Shown here: positions 14,201 to 27,175 of the stretch, in pieces
Numbering within the stretch: the first letter of the stretch is position 1
Layout: every line of letters starts with the position of its first letter
DNA from: Rhea pennata
Taxonomy: Eukaryota > Chordata > Aves > Rheiformes > Rheidae
Direction of reading: 5' to 3'
Assembly: GCF_028389875.1 (NCBI RefSeq)
Contig: NC_084702.1
Coordinates: 57,886,553 to 57,950,552 of the forward strand
DNA: 64,000 nucleotides
Notes under the pieces: generated by a model
The model's database searches: none
What the model saw: only the letters and a program-made list of their open reading frames with translations
What the model was told of the DNA's origin: nothing
Program-made: the position numbers and the translations under genes

Positions 14201-17200
14201 AGTGCCTGGGCTCTTGCAGAGGTCTCTTCTGGTGAAGACAGAAATCCCTGCTCAGTCAGCCAGAACAGGAATCGCCGCAGAGAGCTGGGCGAAGTAGAAC
14301 ATGCCCAAACTTCCAATCTGACTAGCTATGAAATGCATCCTCCTGCAATTCAGTATTTTCTTTCTGACACCTCAGGGCCATCCAGATCACAGAGCAGAGC
14401 CCTGCAGTGAACAGCGCATTCTGGGCACAAAGCAGCAAAGTCACATATGCAGCTGGGTCAGCGCTTTGCTGACTTGGGACTTTTCTGGGGATAGCTCAGA
14501 AAATGTTTAGCCCTTAATCTGATTGCCAGTTGGAAAGAAACACTATGGCTAAGGAGAAGACACTGCAGCACTGTGCACTCGTAGAAGCCCTGGATACCTC
14601 ACCTGCAGTCACAGGGAAGGCAGCTCTCTGAAGTGCAGCGTGAACTCACCATTAGTTTGCACCTGTGCCATCTAGAAGGTGATATCTATTTCTCATTTGT
14701 CTGGATTAAACATTATTAAAAGCAGGAAAGCAAATTGGAAAGCCAATGGAGGGGAACAACAGCAAGGGTCAGAGCTGCTGAATTCCCAGGAGGAATTCTA
14801 CAGAAATGTGTGAAATCAGTGAATTTTAGCCACTTGTTTGTCAGAGCTTGCCATGCTGGTTTAAAGTACTATGAGACAGGTCTGGCTTGCCCTGGCTCTG
14901 GAGGAACAGGCTGTGCATGGAAGATTCAGTTTCATGGAGGTGGGGGGCGAGGTGGTCCCCACTAGCGTCTCCCAGCCTGAGGTCCAACGGTGTGCTTGGC
15001 CCCATCCTATAATTAAATAGTGAAACTTGGTCATCATCTGTCTGTGAGCCACGTCCAGAGCTTAACCATCTCTCAGCTCCCCAGGGCATGTGGTGTTTCC
15101 TGTGGCCCTCAGCCACACAGAGAAGTTGAACTGGGCTTCCCAGGGCCACAAATACTGGCTGTGCTTGCTGTCCTGGCTATCGCTTAGATGTCTTGACTGC
15201 CAGTGTGGGAAGACAATTAGAACGGAGATGGGATGAAGCTGAGGAGAAAGCAACAGTATCCAGACCCACATTAGGAATGATTTTAGCTGTGTGCTCATTG
15301 TGGCTCCACATGGTTAGCGAGAGCATAGAGTGGCCCAGAGGTTTCTCCATGTGGGAGTCTCCCTGTCATCATCAAGCTAGTATGCAAACACTGCATGGTC
15401 GTACCTGTGTTCAGTGTTTCAGTTAGGAAAGCCTGGCTTTGTCTCAGTCATTGCAGTCTACAAGGAGTAACAGGACCACTACTACATCAAAGTACATCCA
15501 AGGTTGCTTGCTGGTCTGGCCTGTTGAGCCTTTATAGGAACACACAGTTTTAAATGGTTCTCGAACTGGTTCACTCTCACCTGCCACATGCTCCGGTGAA
15601 AGGAAAAGCTCAGTTTAGGAAGCAGCAGCTCACAGCTGCCTGAGGAGCTCTGGTGGCCGCTTTCAGACAACTTGTTGCATGTGAGCCCAGCCGTGCCTGC
15701 TCTGTACAGACTTCCTCAGGCTGTGCTGCCCCCACGGCAGCACCTCCGTCTGAGCTCTCTCTCCAGATTGGGACCTGTTAGATTTTCAGACCATTTCATC
15801 TGGCCAGCATCTAAGTGAGATAGCGAGACTCTATGTCAATATTAACCAACCCATCATTTTTCATCTCTTGCAAAAGAAGCAGGACAGTATTTGGATGGGA
15901 CACCTCCGAGAATGACTTGCATGCTGCAAGTTGTGGTGGTACTGGCTGACTAAGCAGAATGAGCTGTGAAGGAGCATGATGGGAACATGCGGCAAGTGAT
16001 GCTGGCTTTGACAAGAGACGGGAAAGAAAAGTCCTCACTCTTTATTGCTGTTCCTACTTCAGAAGCATCTTTCTCTCTAGTAAAGCTTTTGTATCAGGAT
16101 GTTAACTTGGATTCACTGGCTAGATTCCAAGCCAGGCAGTTACCATCTGCCTCTGCAAATTTTCCATGCCATTTCAGATGGCTACAGAATGATTTTTCAT
16201 TTCATGTTCAAATCTGATTCAAACAGTTACTTCACACACTTGAACAATTCCTTTATTTCGCACCCAGTGGTGAGTGAAAGGATATTTTGTAGCATATACT
16301 TGGATCCACCACAGTGGAAGCTATTACCATCACTGCTGGGGTTGCAATGCTGAATGAATACATGCCGAAGGGAGTGAGCCAGCAAAACAGGAAAATACTT
16401 TATTTGTCAAACATAGTACGTGGCTTATAGTGTCCTACTCAATATACTAGACGCTCCTGGCAGAAATCTACAACAGCTCTGAGATTTTATTAGTAATAAA
16501 TGTTTAGTTCTTGAAAAGATTGTTTGCATTCATGCTAAGCATAAGAAATGAGGTGCCACTTCACTGCAATTAAGCCACTGAAACATACAGCCTAGTCTCT
16601 ATACAGTGGCCAGGCCCTATTCTAGATGCTGGCACTTTCCTGACACCCCAATAGAAGAAACTCCTTCTCAGCAACTTGAGTCCCCTCATTTCACCAAGTA
16701 AACTTTTTTCTTCTCTTATATTCCAGTTGTTGGAATTCATTCGCCACCCTCTGCTCAAAACTCTATTTATCCTTTTCCTCCCACTTTTCAGAACTGTCAT
16801 GGTTATCAGCTCAGCAATGTGTAATCTAGATTCTTGAGATCTGATGTCATCTTGCTTGGCATATGTTACACCCTCAAATAAGCTGTTGTGCTGAATAATG
16901 CACCATATGTGTATTTCTAAGATACCCCTGGCATTGTGAAGGCATAGTGGTGCTCTGATTCTGTGTTGCTTGAACTAGGATTTTGTCCTTGCTGTGTAGA
17001 GCTTCTGAATCTAGTGTTACCAGCTAAAATAAAACCCTCAGTTCATCCTCCCTTCTATTTAACACACTGCTCTGCCTATCAAATACTGAAAATATGTTCT
17101 GGGAAAAGTCTATTTTGATGATCTTTTGAAGATTCAGACTTTGGATCCTTTCAAGAAGTTGTGCTTATATACATCTGGCTGTTCTGTAACACTTCAGGAG

Positions 17201-17339
17201 CTTCTTTGGGTGGAGCTTTTGCTTACATGTGGTTTTTGAGCCTGTAGGATACATTGGGAGGTGAAGTGTAAAGAATGTACTGCACTAAATTTCAGTCTTT
17301 CACTGAAAGAGACTCAGTGGAGGAGAATCAGAAAGAGAT
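11266..17339. other. Intergenic, no supported gene
   Basis: Only overlapping short frames (up to about 100 codons) on both strands, with no family resemblance and no chain of exons flanked by consensus splice sites. No additional repeat family was recognised. Confidence 0.55.
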
Positions 17340-17601
17340 TAATCCTTAAAATGATCTTCATCAGATGGAACATGGAGTTCAAATAGGATGTTAGGAGAAA
17401 CCTCCTTCCTTGGAGGGCAGTGCAGTATTAACTCAGGTTACCAGAGAGGATGTGTGCCTCCTCCTTGGCAGTGTTTGTGAGTCAGCTGGAGGCTGCTCTC
17501 CCTGACCTAGTCTGCTATCTGTGACAGTCCTGCTTCAAGCAAGAAGATGTATTAGAAACCCGCTGTGGTCCCTTCCCACCAACACTATGGTGTTTCTGTG
17601 T
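17340..17601 (+). mobile_element. Diverged CR1 LINE 3' end
   Basis: The segments follow the CR1 order: 'aaataggatgttagga', then 'gagggcagtgcagtattaac', 'tcaggttaccagagagg', 'ctccttggcagtgtt', 'ctgcttcaagcaagaagatg', 'ttagaaaccc', 'ggtcccttcccacc', and a degraded tail around 'ggtgtttctgtgtg'. In CR1 these correspond to the ATRTTAGGA, AGGTTGCCCAGAGAGG, CCTTGGAGG, CCTGCTTTGAGCAGG, TTGGACTAGA and GTCCCTTCCAACC blocks. It is old and truncated, with no open frame left. Boundaries are approximate. Confidence 0.62.
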
Positions 17602-18369
17602 GCTGGAGGCATCTAATCCCCCTGTGGAAGAGGCCATGGCCTCAAGCCTGGGAAGGAGGGAAGGAAAAAGAGCTACACAGAAGAGGTCAGAGCACAGAAG
17701 AGCCCAGAGCTGGTAGGATGTACCATGGTGCCCATGCTCCAGGCCATGCTGGGGCTTTTGGCTGCTTTGGAAAGGCACCCCGAGGGATGATCTCCACCTG
17801 GAGACAATGTAGATCTCTACAGGAAAGTCTGCCTATCTCAGTGGGAGTCCTCTGAGAGATTTCTTTGGTGCTAGAGGTGCAGAGTCCATGAAGACTCATC
17901 CTACCCCTGGCGTCTTGCTCACCCCTACACCCAGCAGTTGTCACAGCGTTGGTTTGGAGCACTGTCAGCAGCGCCTGGAGCAGGTCAGCCATGGAGGGCA
18001 ACCCCAGCTACCACCAGCCAGCTATTGGCTGAAGAGAAGGGACTGAGAAAGCTCTGCAGTCCCATTCTGCCTCCCTGGCCCCAACATGTGGCAAACTGCA
18101 GTGGAAAAGCTGATGCATACATGCCTGGGAAGGTGCACAGGCCACATTGCTCTGGGTGGCCCAGAGCAAGACTTCTGCTTCTAGGTGCACACGCATGCCC
18201 CATTTCTGCTGCGCCTGTGGCTGGACAGCACACGCGGGAGCAGCACAAAGGTGAGTGCATCAGGCCAGGTGTTTACCAGCAGTGGGGCATCAGCCCATCA
18301 GCCTGTGGGGCGCAAAAAGCCCTCAGAGAGACTGGTTCTGTGCTATCCTGCAACGCCTGGAAGTCCTCT
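17602..18369. other. Intergenic, no supported gene
   Basis: The sequence becomes progressively GC-richer toward the CpG island that follows. No identified coding feature. Confidence 0.5.
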
Positions 18370-18760
18370 GGATGTCTATCTAAAGCCCACGCAAGCAGCC
18401 CGCCTCCCCGCCCCCGGGTGTGCTGCACGCTCCTCCTTTACAACCTCCCGCTTTCTCGCTCCCTTTGCTTTGCTTCCTACAGGTTTCCTGCTCCCCCCAC
18501 GCCGCCCTCCTCGCGAGGCCCCCCTACCCCACTTTACTGCTACGGGTGCCAGGCTAGCGCGTGGGGCTTCACCCCCGCCGTCTCCCAGGCTGCCCGCGCC
18601 TGCCTTGCCCCCCGTCGCCGGCGGGTCCGGGTGCTCGGGCAGCGCTGGCGGCACTGCTCCCGCCGAGCCGGACCCAGCTTCTCGGGGAGCCGCGCGGTGA
18701 GCAAACGCGGGACGCCGCGGCGGCGCGCAGGGGCCACGGCGCACCAGGCGCCGCTCCGGT
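18370..18760. promoter_or_regulatory. Orphan CpG island
   Basis: Very GC-rich and CpG-dense, in contrast to the AT-rich DNA on both sides. Open frames run through it on both strands (up to 279 codons from 17938), as expected of GC-rich DNA with few stop codons. A good splice-donor-like GTGAGC sits at 18697. No protein homology was recognised. It could be a promoter or first exon of an unannotated, possibly non-coding, transcript, or an enhancer-type CpG island. Confidence 0.5.
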
Positions 18761-21169
18761 GGAGTCTTTCATTTTGACTGATAAATTCTCTAAAATATCC
18801 CACTCTCAGCAGAACTTCCGCAGTGTCTTGTCTTGGAGGAACACGCCAGCGAGTGCGCACAGAGCAGCGCGCTCAGGTTGTCACTCACGAGTAGAAGTGC
18901 TCGTGAGACGCTTCCATTTTTCGGCTTTAATGCTTTTTGCATGCATGTTACTGGCATCAGTGTTTAACCGATTCAAATTTAAAGACTTTGAAGCCGTTAA
19001 AGGGAACAGGAATCTGGTCACCATTGTGGTTTCTGGTTTACAGTTAGCAAAATGTTCTGTTTTTTCTGGATCCCATTTGCACCCTGGGAAAGCCCTAGGA
19101 AAAGACGATTTACTACCCAGGTCTTACAAGCAGTTCAAGCAGGAGTAGGCACCCTGCATGCTGCAAGCGTTTACAGAGGTTAAGCACCATCAGCTCCTGC
19201 TAGTCCCTGCCAAGTGCACTAATTAAGTTAGTGGTGAGCGTGGGGAAAGAGCCTAAGGAAACAGTCTTATGAACATATTATGTTATTCTACACTGTGTTT
19301 AAGATCACAGCTAAAGAGCAGACATAGATGAAGGAGTCCCACGTCCAGAGCAGAGACTTCACTTTTCATGATAGATTATTTACCAATACTGGTGACTATC
19401 AAAATAAATCTTTAATTTCATTTCACCCTGCAGGTGGGAAAGGCTCTTAAGGTGGCTGCTGGAGAGAGGCACTCTGCTTGGAACACCTTTCTGTTAATGC
19501 TGATTAGTGCGGGGGAGAAGTAAGGGGGAGACTTTTACTTGTATAACAGTTATTTTGTGGCAACTGGAAAGGTTCCTTGGGTGTTCTTGCTTTTGGTCAT
19601 CACCAGTTGAACCTTATAAATCACAGCTCACTTTCCTTGAGCAAGACATTGTGAGAGAGAGATTGCTCAAGATTTGCAAAGCTTCGAATCTGCCCGTTGG
19701 TAAGGAAACCTAGGACCTCGACTGTTTTGCCTGCACCTGAAGGGTAAGCTAACCAGAAGGCCTTTGTTTGTCCTATGGGTATTTGATTTCTAGGTATATT
19801 TTCTAAGTCCAACAAGAGCTGTACAGAAGAGAAGATCAACAACCAGTAGGACATGCAGTCTGAAAGGTTTCTTTCCTGTTGGTCCGAAGTGAAAGGTCTA
19901 GTGAACAGCACCCTCCCTTTGCAGATGAAATATTTCCATATATATAGAATATATATGGAAATATAATATGGAATATTTCCTATTGATATCTGAAAATCTA
20001 GAATAGGTTTATTTTCAGTCTGTTAAAATCATTATAATGACTCACTTAATAGCCCAAACAGATCTGCTCAGAAATTATTACTACTCATGAAAATACAAGG
20101 TATAGCCTCTATTTCATTAGTCTATAGGAAAATTGACTTGGAGGAAAAGATTTCGTGTTAAATAAATGTCATTAGCTTAGAAGGTTATAAAGCTGTAATT
20201 TGGAGAGAAGTGGTGTAACGCTCTGGGCTGCAGACAGGCTTTGTCACCCAACCATTATCTGCATTTTTTTTAAAGTATGCCACAGGTTTTAGTGCCTGTA
20301 AAATGTCCTATGGACAGTATCTTGGCTATTTATAGGGTTAGAGATTCAATAGAAAAGAGTCTTTTTATGAGCCAGTATTGAAATGATGTGACACTCTGGT
20401 TTACTTTTAGGACATAAAACTTAGGGCCTGATCAGCTGACCTCATTTACACGCAGCAGACCTCTGCTAAATGAGTTTTAATACAGCTGAGGACTTGGCCT
20501 CTGGAAGCTGAGCAGAATCAAAGTGCATTTACTGCTCATACTATGACAGCCAGCATTTTGCTTCATGGGGAAATCTGCAGCCGCTCGGCGGAAGGCTTCC
20601 TGCGAACTCGGAGACTAGCTGTTGTGACAAGGCGCCGTCAGGTTTGGCACTTCCACAGCAACCAAAGTCCTGCTCTTCTTTCCAAAGCCTGAAATGCTTT
20701 TAAATACCTTCTAGGGAAAAAAAAAAAAAACACACAGCTCTGCTTCATACACTTGGCTCCTCAAGAATATACAATATCAGAAGTCACAACTGTGTCCAGT
20801 TTTGCACGAAGGAAGATGTTTAGAAAGAAAGGAGAAAAACATTCGTTGATGCTCTAACGCTACTAGTGTCACTGCTGCCATGAAGAAATTCAAAGGGCAA
20901 AAATTAACATATTATGAAGTAACAAGATAAGTGACTCTGTCAAGAAATAATTCTTCCCTTTGTCTGAATCACTTTGTCAAAAGCCCTGGATAATTCTTGC
21001 CATTAAATGTTCTGGAAAAAAGATTACTGTATTAGTTCAATAAACAGAGAACACATGGTTTAGAGTATGCATCTGATAGCTCCTTTGAGGAATCACCTAA
21101 AATTTCTGCTTTCCTTTCTGATACTCAGAGCACCTTTTTTCTTGTGTCAAAGTATTTGGGGGGGGGGGA
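18761..21169. other. Intergenic, AT-rich
   Basis: Holds an AT-rich perfect hairpin at 19930-19964 and an A14 run near 20717. No gene supported. Confidence 0.55.
19930..19964. repeat. Perfect 16-bp inverted repeat, 3-nt loop
   Basis: Left arm ATATTTCCATATATAT (19930-19945), loop AGA, right arm ATATATATGGAAATAT (19949-19964). A related partial copy, ATATGGAATATTTCC, follows directly. Confidence 0.97.
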
Positions 21170-21600
21170 AGCACTTTTAAAACGAGCCCCCGCAGCGCTC
21201 CGTGGACGGGGTGGGCAGCAGGACTGCAGGCAAGTCCGATTCAAAGCGGTGAAAGTGCAGCCAGGTCCTCCTTTGGGAGTTTTTTCGTATTTAGGGACAC
21301 GCTTGCTGTTCTAAGCCTTTCTTAGAGCCCGGGCTCCCGGCGCACGAGCCTTCCCTAGCGCGTGCGCCGCAATTTCTGCGGAGAAGTGCCGCGGGACAGC
21401 TGCTTGGCCCCCGGCGCCCTCGGCACCTCGAGGGCCCCTCGGCAGCTGGGCCCTCCAGCGCCCCAGGAATTCATTCGGGAAAAATTAGGCTTTGTCACAC
21501 CGCTCGACCGACAGCCGTGGTCGGCGTAGACATTCCCACGCTGCGAAGACCGTCGCCTTGCCCCGGGGTACAAGGGTATTAAATCGCAGGAATTAAAGCG
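21170..21600. promoter_or_regulatory. Second orphan CpG-rich region
   Basis: CpG-dense and GC-rich, just after a G8 run near 21161. No coding sequence recognised; the 141-codon minus-strand frame here has no family features. Weaker CpG-rich patches follow at about 22.07-22.33 and 23.50-23.69 kb. It could be a promoter or enhancer of an unannotated transcript. Confidence 0.45.
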
Positions 21601-23334
21601 CAGCTGGCAGGTAAGTCCTTGAGCTCCTCTCATTTTGTTCCGGGAGCTGAGCACCAGAAATGCTGTCAGTGCCGAGAGCAGATGTCGTGCTGGCGCCTGC
21701 TGGCGCTTTCTCTGCGATACGAGGAGTAAGGCACTTCCCTTCACGCCACTGGCCGATTTTCCTACTCGAATGGCAAACAAATCACTTCTCAGCGATGATT
21801 TTTCCTCGTGTCAGACTTTGCCAGGCATAAATAAGCAACAGGCATGCAGGGATTTCGGATGCCAGGACTGTGAGTTAGGAAGTCGAGAGTGGAAAACAGT
21901 CTTACGCAGAGACGGGCAAGACTCCTCTGCACATGCATGCCCTTCCTGTGAAAGAGGTAAGGAAATCTTTCTTTACTCTGCCAGATAAAACAGCTAACTC
22001 GTATTCTGCAGAGGTTTTCCAGACTGCAAATCAATTGAGAAACTCTGCGTGTGCTGTAGCCCTGGAAACCAGCCCCTCTCGCCGCTCAGGACCACCCACC
22101 TCTCGCGTACCTAGGTGAGTCGCCCAGAACCCAGCACTCTCCTTCCAGGACCGCAGCCCGCTCCGAAGCGGAGCACGAAGCCCTGGCAGTAACTCGTGCA
22201 CAGCGCTGAAATGATCTTGCTAAAAGAGAAAACACGCGGGCAACTATTCTTCACAAAGCCTGCGCTGACCGCTAACTGAATGTCCCCGAACGTCCCGCTT
22301 CGGTCCCTTGCAGCACGTCGCAGGGCGGCTCTGTCCTCCGAAGCGGGTGCCACTGGCTGCCAGCTTCGGTTCAACCCTTGGTCTTCTCCCTGTAAAGGCA
22401 GCAACCTGGCTCAGCCATAACCAGGAGTGCAGATAGCGGGAGAAGTCTTGTGAGAGACTAGGGAAGTCCATAAAACAGATGGCCAATGGCTTTCTTATGC
22501 CATAAAAAGTCTGAGGGATTTCTGCACTGAGATCTTCTCGAGGATTTTTGTGGAAAAAAATAAGGTATCTCCAGGAAAGCTACTAATCAACCAGCTAGGA
22601 CGCTTGCATAGAGCTGTGGATTCAGTGCAGAGAGTTGTCGTGTTTCTCCTGCATCGCAGGTCAGTGTCAGTAATCACCAAGCATCAGCTAGCCCAGGCTA
22701 ATTTGATATAATAAATGTGTGTGGGTATATATATATATGTATTTTTTTTTCCAGTAATTTGCATTTTCCAAGAGCAATAGTTCCAGCAAAACCTGTGTAG
22801 CTGGCTTTGGAGGTGCTGTAGCTCTTCCTCTTCCCCAAGGCTAGTGCTGAGCAGTGGGACATGCTACTGGAGGAATTTCTAGCTGCCTTTCACTGTGATC
22901 TGAGCTAAGTGCAAAACTCACTGGGAAATCCTAACTTGAATATACATAGCCTAATCTAAACAAGTATTGGTCTTGTTTTTCAATAGTGAGAAGAAGAAAA
23001 GGTTTCTCCTTTTTTTCTTCTTGTTTACATTTTTAATAATTCTCAAAACCCAAAGGCACCCCATAGCTGAACTCCACATCCAAAGCTCAAGTCCTTCCTT
23101 TTAGTATCTGACTCTAATGCTATAGCACTCCGGTACAAGTTATTAACAGGCTGAGGGGAAATAATTGACTGTAGGAATGAAAAAGGTTTGGAGAAGGAGC
23201 CTCGTTTGAGATTTAAAATAAAACAGCTGAAAGGCATGAGGAAAAGAAAATCAGCCACATTTGTTTGAAATAATTACCCAAATAAGGATGAACTTGCAAG
23301 TGCTAAAAGCCCTGTAAGAGTATGGGTAGGTGGC

Positions 23335-23382
<48 letters not shown>

Positions 23383-26300
23383 TGCAGCTGCTGTGTGAAA
23401 GTCAATGGAGTGATGCCCCCAAGGAAAGAGGGCAGACTGTGGGGTGCTGTTTGCAGCACAGCGAGGAAAACCGTCTGTCCCTCAAGTAGCAGAGGGCAGG
23501 GCCCACCGCGACCGTCCCGGCCACTTGCACTACCCAGCAGCTAAGTCGGTGGGCAGTAACCGAGATGTGATCGCTCGGGGCCGCGAGTGACGGTGCAAGG
23601 GAAGCCGGACTCCCGCCTCCGCCGTTTGAAGGTTGCTTTGGTAAGTCGCAGCTTTGCAGAGACTCGCACCTCCCCGTCCGCGCTCTCCCTGCTTTACCTC
23701 TACCCTGCTGGAAACAAAGAGCACGAGGTGTCCATGTGGATTGGCAGGCTGTCTAGCCACCCGTAACAAAGTGTGTTGGCAAAGCTGAGCCCAGCTCCGG
23801 ATGCTTTCTGGACTGCCTGATGAGCAGGCTTGAGACTCACAGACGCGATTTCTTTGTGCTCTTGGCTTTACAAATGGATTAGGAACATGCTGTATCTTGA
23901 TAACTAAGTAAATAACCAAGAGTTCCACATACAGTACTCTGACATTGTAAAAAAAAAATACATATATATTTGTGGTAAAAACAAAACAACAACAAGAAAT
24001 AAAACCCGTGTGGCTTTAATGAGAGGAAATGAGCAAAAGGGAGCTGAACAGTGCTGCAGGACAGCCTTATGCCAGGGGTGCATCTACTGCAAGATCTTAT
24101 CGGCAAGGGAATTAAAATTGTCCCATCATCGATTCCTGATCTCAGCTTAGCTTTTAGTGAAACTCACCGTGACCTTGGTCAGTGTTGCCCCAGGCCTGGT
24201 TGCAGACCGGCCTAGCGCGTCACAGGTCACCTCTTTGCTTTGCTTCCCCTGCTATGATGCATCGTACTGCTCTGGTGAGCAAAATGCAAGGGTGATCCCA
24301 TGACTTTCTGCAGGTTTTGAAGAATAAGCAGCCTTTCCCTTTACCAACTACTGTGACAGTGATAAATCTCTTGGACAACAGGTCAGTGTGGGTGAAGGCT
24401 GACGTTCCTAATGCCTTTACTTGTTAACCTTTTATTTCCTTCTCCTTCCCAGCTTCTCATTCCAGTGTGATCTGATTTCACTTGGGACCTGGGATCTGTT
24501 CCTGCAGGCTTTACCCGAGGTGGTAACAGCAAACTAGTGTAATATGCAGGACGTGTCTCCTGCTGGGGGAAGGAGACCAGTGTGGTGGGGCTTGGCCGCA
24601 CAGTGGGACAGTACTGCGCTCAGACCAGGACGTGAGCTCTACGGTAGCGTAAGCCCCGTGTCATCTCCATGCAGCTGGGTCTCACATACGCACGGGTTTG
24701 GAGCGCTGCTGTGGAGCCTGTACATCAGAGCACGCAGGCGAGCACCTTGCAAGCTGCTGGGCCAGGGAAGAGGCTCTCGCCCAGATGCCTGCCTGCACTT
24801 AGTCGCATCTCGCCTTCCCGCCAGGATGAGTGCTCCCAAGCTCTGCAGGCAAAGCTGCCCCGGGGTGCTGCCTCCCCTGCTGCCCGGACAGCATGCTCAC
24901 CAAGCTGGGCCTGCCGAAAGCTGGTGCTCCACTGGCTCGTCCTGAGCAGCTCCGGACAACAGAAACTGCAGCATCCGTGATGACCAAAAGGCAGGTGGAG
25001 AAGAATGGGTGTCTGGCTAGCAAAGGTGGAGCCACGTGAGGACAGTGGCCAGGTGTTCAGAGGAAAGCTGTGGACTGTGTGCAGCCTGTAAATGCCCCCC
25101 GCTGTGCTGAAGGGTCCAGCTCTGCAGCGAGGTCGGTGCTCCAGCAAGCACATCCAAATCCATCACCTCACAGGCACCGGTTAGCACCACGTGGGATTAT
25201 GGAGCATTTTGCTGAACTGGGTTAAACACTAAAACAGACTAAAATGATTTGTGAAACTAGAGGCTAAAATCAGTACATTTATTTTTAATGCAGTGTCTTG
25301 TTAGGCAACAGGGTCTTTGAATGATAAAGTAAGAGGTTAGGGTTTGGACAACCTGCTGCAACAGTGCAGACCAGCCAGATCTGACCTATAGCATAGAGTT
25401 TGTCAGACTAATGTGAAAAGCTGACTATTAATCTGGCTTTTGGTATTATTCTTGGCATTGCAGTAGGAACTAGTATCTTTTTTCCTACCAAGTAAGAGAG
25501 GCAACCAATTTAAGTCAATCTGGAAACTGTATTAACCAGAAATCAAATACAATTGGGTGATTTTCTTAATATAGTGCTAAGCTACATTAGCAAAAGTGAT
25601 GTGACTTTTATCAATGTGTAAGTACATATAAAAGCCCATGGTATCCCAGCAATATTCTAGAAGAGGAAAAAAAATTTAAACTAGCTTGGAAATATTAGAC
25701 TGTACTTACAGCAATTTTTCATAACATTTTTCATCTTACTGTAGCAATATTCCTGCAACCAGCTCACCAAAAGACAGAATAGCGCTAACAACATCTACAT
25801 AAAAGCTTTTGCTGCAACATTCCCTGACAGCAGAGGTGTTAAACCATTTACCCCGCTTCCAACTGGAAGTCCTTCCCCAGGGAAAAGCACGGCAGGTTGC
25901 ACGCGCTGCTCGAGAGGCAATAATGTGGTCCCAGACAGTTCCTTCACGGCTTGGGAAGGGAGCAGGAGGCCTCCACCTGCTCTGTGAGCAGCTACGCTTA
26001 CTCAAATCAGCCCCCTGGTTTCTAAACTAATGGGCGAGTCTGAGCTGTCAGGCCAGAGAGGGCATTTTCCACATACGAGTGTGGTTTTGAGTTCAGCTTG
26101 GATAAAATGTAAACAAGGAAGAAAGCACACGGCTATGCAGCCACACGGGTTGTCTGGGATCGTGTGCGCTGCTCCAAGCAATTCTCTAGCTCTCCTACCC
26201 TCTGCCACCCCGTGAATTCAGCTCCTCTGGCACTGCTTTGCTGAGCAGGTTTTGAGTGCACGCAGCATGGCACATCACTCTCAAAAAAACCCCTCGCCTA

Positions 26301-26400
26301 TTAGTCTGACACACTTCAGTAGTTAATAGGGTGGGATTCCTGTCTAGTCACAGCGCTTCTGATAATCACCAAGGCTCACATATGATTATACATGGTGCAA
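21601..26400. other. Intergenic, mixed GC
   Basis: No supported protein gene. It includes a (CAG)15 tract, two weaker CpG-rich patches and a GC-richer section at about 24.5-25.1 kb, where frames of 60-140 codons overlap on both strands without recognisable homology. The 25.2-26.4 kb part is AT-rich and may contain distal 3' sequence of MTX3, but I cannot show that. Confidence 0.5.
23337..23381 (+). repeat. (CAG)15 trinucleotide repeat
   Basis: Fifteen uninterrupted CAG units (CTG on the other strand), followed by CTGCAGCTGCTG. It lies in intergenic DNA. The 61-codon minus-strand frame over it is a leucine run produced by the repeat, not evidence of a gene. Confidence 0.97.
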
Positions 26401-26878
26401 AGTACAGGGTTTTTTTTTCTTTAACACACAAAAACATTTGTGTTGAAAGAAATGATCAGTACTTAAGAGTTAAAATTTAAAAGCTGGTATTATAGATATA
26501 TAGAACGGTTTTGATTTTTTGTTCTAGCAGTCAAGTGTTTTTACTTCTTTTTATGGAGCTATTTTACAGATGAGAAATTCGTAAGAAAAAAATGCCTAAA
26601 GCCCAATATAATCTAAATGGAAAAAACAACGCTAGTAAAACTCTATTAAATATCCAAAACTTTAATCTTGGAAAAATGAACTCTTTACAAAGAGATTTTT
26701 AAAGATTAATTGTACATATTCACAAAAGCAACAAACTAAGGCATATTCTCAATAGCGGTGTTCAAAAAATAAAAGACTATAAAAAGCCATGTGACATGAC
26801 TTCATTTACACCTTGTCAAGATACAGACAGCATAAGCTTTAAATATTTGACCTTCTTTTACATGTACAGGACTGTCAG

Positions 26879-26884
26879 TTTATT
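26879..26884 (-). terminator. Candidate MTX3 polyadenylation signal (distal)
   Basis: AATAAA on the minus strand about 1.6 kb after the stop codon. Chosen only by motif and position. Confidence 0.4.
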
Positions 26885-27162
26885 CAATTGCCATGAGTAT
26901 GGGCTAGATCCATTTCTAATCACTAAAACAAACATTCTAGGAAGAGCATGAAGTATAAACCTTATTGTAAAGTGCTCATTAAAAACCCCATCATTTTAGT
27001 CATAATTAAGAAATTTTAATCTTATTACATTCCTTACTATCAAGTCTAAAAGTTCAGTATGTACACAGTCTTGTCTGTATAAATAGTAAATAATTCATCT
27101 CTATATCTCAAATGTGACTAATAGTTGAAAGGAAATTGAAAGGCTATTTTGATTCAGCTGGT

Positions 27163-27175
27163 GGGGGGGGGGGGG
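27163..27175 (+). repeat. G13 homopolymer
   Basis: Thirteen G in a row (C13 in the MTX3 sense). Likely length-variable and error-prone in sequencing. Confidence 0.95.

Noticed and set aside
17938-18777. 279-codon plus-strand open frame, with 106-195-codon frames on both strands around it
   Set aside because: It runs through the CpG island, where stop codons are rare; overlapping frames on both strands are equally open, and no domain, signal peptide or splice context supports a protein.
23274-23459. Minus-strand frame with a long leucine run
   Set aside because: Direct translation of the CTG strand of the (CAG)15 repeat; no signal-peptide gene follows.
1-26400. Possible 3' exons of the CMYA5 gene, expected upstream of MTX3 from vertebrate synteny
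   Set aside because: No FN3, B-box or SPRY-like peptide appears in any frame; in mammals the distance is large, so the gene is probably outside the window.
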